This document shows positions 62,501 to 64,000 of a stretch of 64,000 nt of DNA, one piece after another (positions within the stretch are counted from its first letter, which is position 1; each line of letters begins with the position of its first letter). The stretch is from Paenibacillus sp. SZ31 (GTDB taxonomy: Bacteria > Bacillota > Bacilli > Paenibacillales > Paenibacillaceae). The stretch lies in the NCBI RefSeq assembly GCF_012912005.1, contig NZ_JABBEA010000002.1, forward strand, positions 62,001 to 126,000. The letters are read 5' to 3'. The translations under genes and the position numbers were made by a program. Below the pieces are notes generated by a model, which searched no databases, was not told the DNA's origin, and saw nothing but the letters and a program-made list of their open reading frames with translations.

Positions 62501-63942
62501 AGTCTGTTCTCCTTTAACCATCCCTCCAGCAAGAGACGAACCGAGCCGGGATTACCACCTGTCTGATCATAGACAGACCGTGCCAAAAGTTGAATGCGAG
62601 CGGATTTCTCATATAGAGCATTAGAGATCAGCTTCCTCACATCCTCGTAAGCCAGCGGAAGCAGAGTCACTTGTTCCTCTGGATTCGCACGGCATCTTTG
62701 GCTTAACCAAACCAGAAATTCCTCTTGATCAGCATTCGCTTCATCCTCAGCGGAAGTGATCATCTCCTCCGTACGATAGGCCCCGATTAGGAATAATCCA
62801 TGCGCTTTTTGTGATAATGCAAGTTCTTGAATGACGTCTTGTGTACCTTTGTCGATCCACTGTAGATTGTCCATAAACAGAACAAGCGGTGGCTTGCATT
62901 CAGCCATACAACAGATCAAGTCGGGCAGTAATTCTTCAAACCGGTCCCAGACCTTCGCTTCCCTGGAGATATTTGCTACCTTCGCATCGTTGTCGAACAA
63001 CAGCTTGGCCTCGGGCCAGCAGGAGACGATTACCTGCATTTCTGGTCCGAACTCGCCTTGCAGTTTGGATTTCAGACGTGTAATGAGTTCAACAGGTTCA
63101 CTCCACAGTTGATAGACCCATTCCCGCATCCCCTGAAGGATCGCACCACACCGCATGTTTTGTTGGAAAGGTTCCGCTTTCATAGTAATCAGCCGGCCTC
63201 CATGCCGCACGACGTTTTGTTGGATTCTATGGACAAGCGTCGTTTTACCCGTTCCCTCTTTGCCTATCACCCAACGAAATGCATTCATTCCTTGAAAAGC
63301 TTGCTCCAGTCCGGTCTCCATTTGCACCACTTCGGCACGGCGTCCATACCACGAATCGGATAGGGAAAGCGTCCGGATTTTATCTAAACGTCCCACTTCC
63401 CATGCCGTAAACGCTCCATCGTTATCCATCATGTTCTGATACAACTTTAGATCGTCAAGCACCCCATATGTACTCTGATAACGCTCCACCTGTGATTTGG
63501 CAAGTAATTTCATCAGTATCGCTTGCAGTGTTTCGTCTAACTCCGGTAGAAAATCAGATAAAGGCTGAGGCACCTTGCGGGTATGCACGGTACCCCAGTC
63601 TTCATCATTGTCAGCATGAAAAGGCAATTGCCCAGTTAACAACTCGTAGAGTATAACACCTAATGCGTAAAGATCACTGCGTTCATTCGGCACGAGATTG
63701 AAACGCCCAAATTGCTCTGGAGAATGATAAGCTGCATAACTTTCCGTATGCCAGGTTATATGCGCCGTTTTCCCCTGCCACTGCACGCTGATATGGTCAG
63801 GGCTAAGGTATCCAATGATCCTATTCTGCTCGTGTTCACGCTGCACCATTTCTGCCAGTATAATAGATAGTTCAATGAACATAGTAAGCTCTAATGGGGG
63901 ATCTGTGATGTAGTCTCTTAAAATCTTGATGTTCATGCACAC
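59545..63942 (-). CDS. Multidomain regulator: pseudokinase, AAA/STAND ATPase, GAF, LuxR HTH
   Basis: 1,465 residues (ATG 63936, two codons in, is an equally good start; GATAGGTG upstream is weak). Residues about 1-180 match a Ser/Thr kinase C-lobe (AYHSPEQFGR, SDLYALGVILYELLTGQLPF), but there is no N-lobe Lys and the HRD, catalytic Asn and DFG positions are absent, so it is a pseudokinase. Walker A GKEGTGKTT (about 224) and Walker B LVLFMDNLQWID belong to a STAND/AAA-type ATPase. A long helical TPR-like part (about 600-1200) and a GAF-like domain (about 1240-1390) follow. The C-terminal LuxR helix-turn-helix is LTERETEIITAIAKGLSNRE and TTVKTHTSRIYGKL. This is the MalT-like STAND layout with a kinase-like head. 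Targets unknown; the SLH gene is separated by a terminator. Confidence 0.88.
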   Translation of the reverse strand: MCMNIKILRDYITDPPLELTMFIELSIILAEMVQREHEQNRIIGYLSPDHISVQWQGKTAHITWHTESYAAYHSPEQFGRFNLVPNERSDLYALGVILYELLTGQLPFHADNDEDWGTVHTRKVPQPLSDFLPELDETLQAILMKLLAKSQVERYQSTYGVLDDLKLYQNMMDNDGAFTAWEVGRLDKIRTLSLSDSWYGRRAEVVQMETGLEQAFQGMNAFRWVIGKEGTGKTTLVHRIQQNVVRHGGRLITMKAEPFQQNMRCGAILQGMREWVYQLWSEPVELITRLKSKLQGEFGPEMQVIVSCWPEAKLLFDNDAKVANISREAKVWDRFEELLPDLICCMAECKPPLVLFMDNLQWIDKGTQDVIQELALSQKAHGLFLIGAYRTEEMITSAEDEANADQEEFLVWLSQRCRANPEEQVTLLPLAYEDVRKLISNALYEKSARIQLLARSVYDQTGGNPGSVRLLLEGWLKENRLNFDDERRQWVWDSEITRQRSSSEEHLRLLEMSFSNLKEDRKEFLAMAAAIGPVFQLTLLAEVYGISVDKVFCNLQEAEAEGFIYREDDAGQEDGRDSIYVFAHEFIHRMAYAFDSGCNIHRHRVIGQLLLDRTPESRDNLSRTAIDHLNLAASVLSEQETKQLIEHNLQAGQEALASARYAKGKHYAENGLHLLATYKVDVPVTLDVGLQLVLAWTEYMGGNSTQAKKLLVDLNQDSDRLSRSERLKIWAPLIQFHALADNETAVQFGMEALGSYGWKLEKKSTLLSIGKEVTRTAILLHRKREKHLLLSDPLDEDYEELCHVMELLFLPLLAHDARSLLELYARFIRYGLHKGVNESLAAMIGAYELIVQRSFPSFVRATPIAEQVFLQIANTSTFRKKHVFTFLSGIIKQMDSPLESSVVLFNAMRQAMESGDHDFANPALIFSVMCNHGNVYALNDLLQYFEENMRHVADDKILEMMRLTSSYATVLQDDSLIDSFVAIPQVPTDSQLKQRDEDNYSCGRRLEVAYLSGRYKEALYWSQRGRGTELHLDWMQIRKHRVYEALALTGSYFETNREDRKRIRKAIRAQLRLMKSWRGFLDSTSSAYLLIKAEAERIAGNSVSAMQQYTAAIRLARTEKYVLLEAIACERLAVCYQDDLPSRSGAAITMMDACAAYAEWGIAFKVTQIRSRDAKLLDPIYKRYEGPVLQDRIQMTQTGTSLPHQNGSKTGEGLKSEEELELVQRLIHGLAQPNKVDWKVNLLETALRQAGAERGLLLKRQNNEFVIEASRSDWTDQEKGAGLYAESVLRHTTMTGKPLILHDALQSFWVKDAYIAARKQRSILCMSIDAPGEQTAYLLYLENRQMPGVFTKRDLQMLELFATRIIYLKLLHDEAANTTIPSAFESNASSVVPSPSQPGLTEPLTERETEIITAIAKGLSNREIAELFGIAETTVKTHTSRIYGKLGVKRRGQAVLRARELQLIE

Positions 63943-64000
63943 CTATCTAAGTTATATTTCGTATCGGGAGAAGGATATATATTAGAATTTAATAATCAAA

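Noticed and set aside
1-64000. tRNA, rRNA, CRISPR array, prophage or intact insertion sequence
   Set aside because: No cloverleaf-like segments, regularly spaced repeats, phage structural genes or complete transposase frames were seen; only decayed recombinase sequence and short repeats.

Overview
The window reads as a chromosomal segment of a Paenibacillus-like member of the Bacillota. The reasons are moderate GC, strong AGGAGG-type ribosome binding sites, T-tailed terminators, an S-layer-homology surface protein, a WG-repeat protein, a collagen-like protein with a copper-amine-oxidase-type N-terminal domain, and a siderophore system of AraC, ABC half-transporters and lipoprotein. Species cannot be fixed from the sequence alone. 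No tRNA, rRNA, CRISPR array or intact transposase was seen.

Layout, left part. 1-50 is the tail of a short-chain dehydrogenase. 158-1862 is an MFS exporter and an ArsR regulator that share three copies of one 7-6-7 palindrome. 2030-4783 holds a membrane-anchored L7/L12-like small protein, a cytochrome P450 and a divergent aldo/keto reductase. 5207-15650 is the most striking unit: six tightly spaced or overlapping genes encoding a MoxR/YehL-type AAA+ ATPase, a DUF5682 (YehM-like) protein, a VWA/MIDAS (YehP-like) protein, a 1,185-residue DUF4132 (YehI/MolR-like) protein, a SWIM zinc-finger (YehQ-like) protein and a small unrecognised protein. It resembles the function-unknown yeh cluster of Escherichia coli and probably acts as one chaperone or remodelling machine. 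It ends at a clear terminator, followed by a WG-repeat/DUF3298 protein (15937-18444).

Middle part. 18551-24254 is an iron-uptake locus: an AraC regulator, a Fur-like box, two coupled ABC half-transporters and a siderophore-binding lipoprotein. 24395-25542 encodes two small membrane proteins. 25930-28302 is a GntR regulator followed by ilvD. 28.5-31.2 kb holds an ECF sigma factor with a very long C-terminal extension, flanked by two direct copies of an intergenic repeat and by a decayed tyrosine recombinase.

Right part (31-64 kb). This is an accessory mosaic of small redox enzymes (three zinc-less MDR oxidoreductases, two SDRs, a flavoprotein monooxygenase), hydrolases, acetyltransferases and their one-component regulators (three TetR, one MerR, one LysR). 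It also holds several gene remnants, two unannotated short peptide genes, and a dispersed, roughly 80-bp, MITE-like repeat family carrying a terminator-like stem, with copies from 28.5 to 52.5 kb and none noticed further left. A recurring AGAATGATCGTTCT-type palindrome lies upstream of both SDR genes and of the muconolactone-isomerase-like/TetR pair and may define one regulon. The window closes with an ABC-F ATPase, a LysR/Asp-nucleophile hydrolase pair, an SLH surface protein with duplicated Ig-like modules, and a 1.46k-residue pseudokinase-ATPase-GAF-LuxR regulator.
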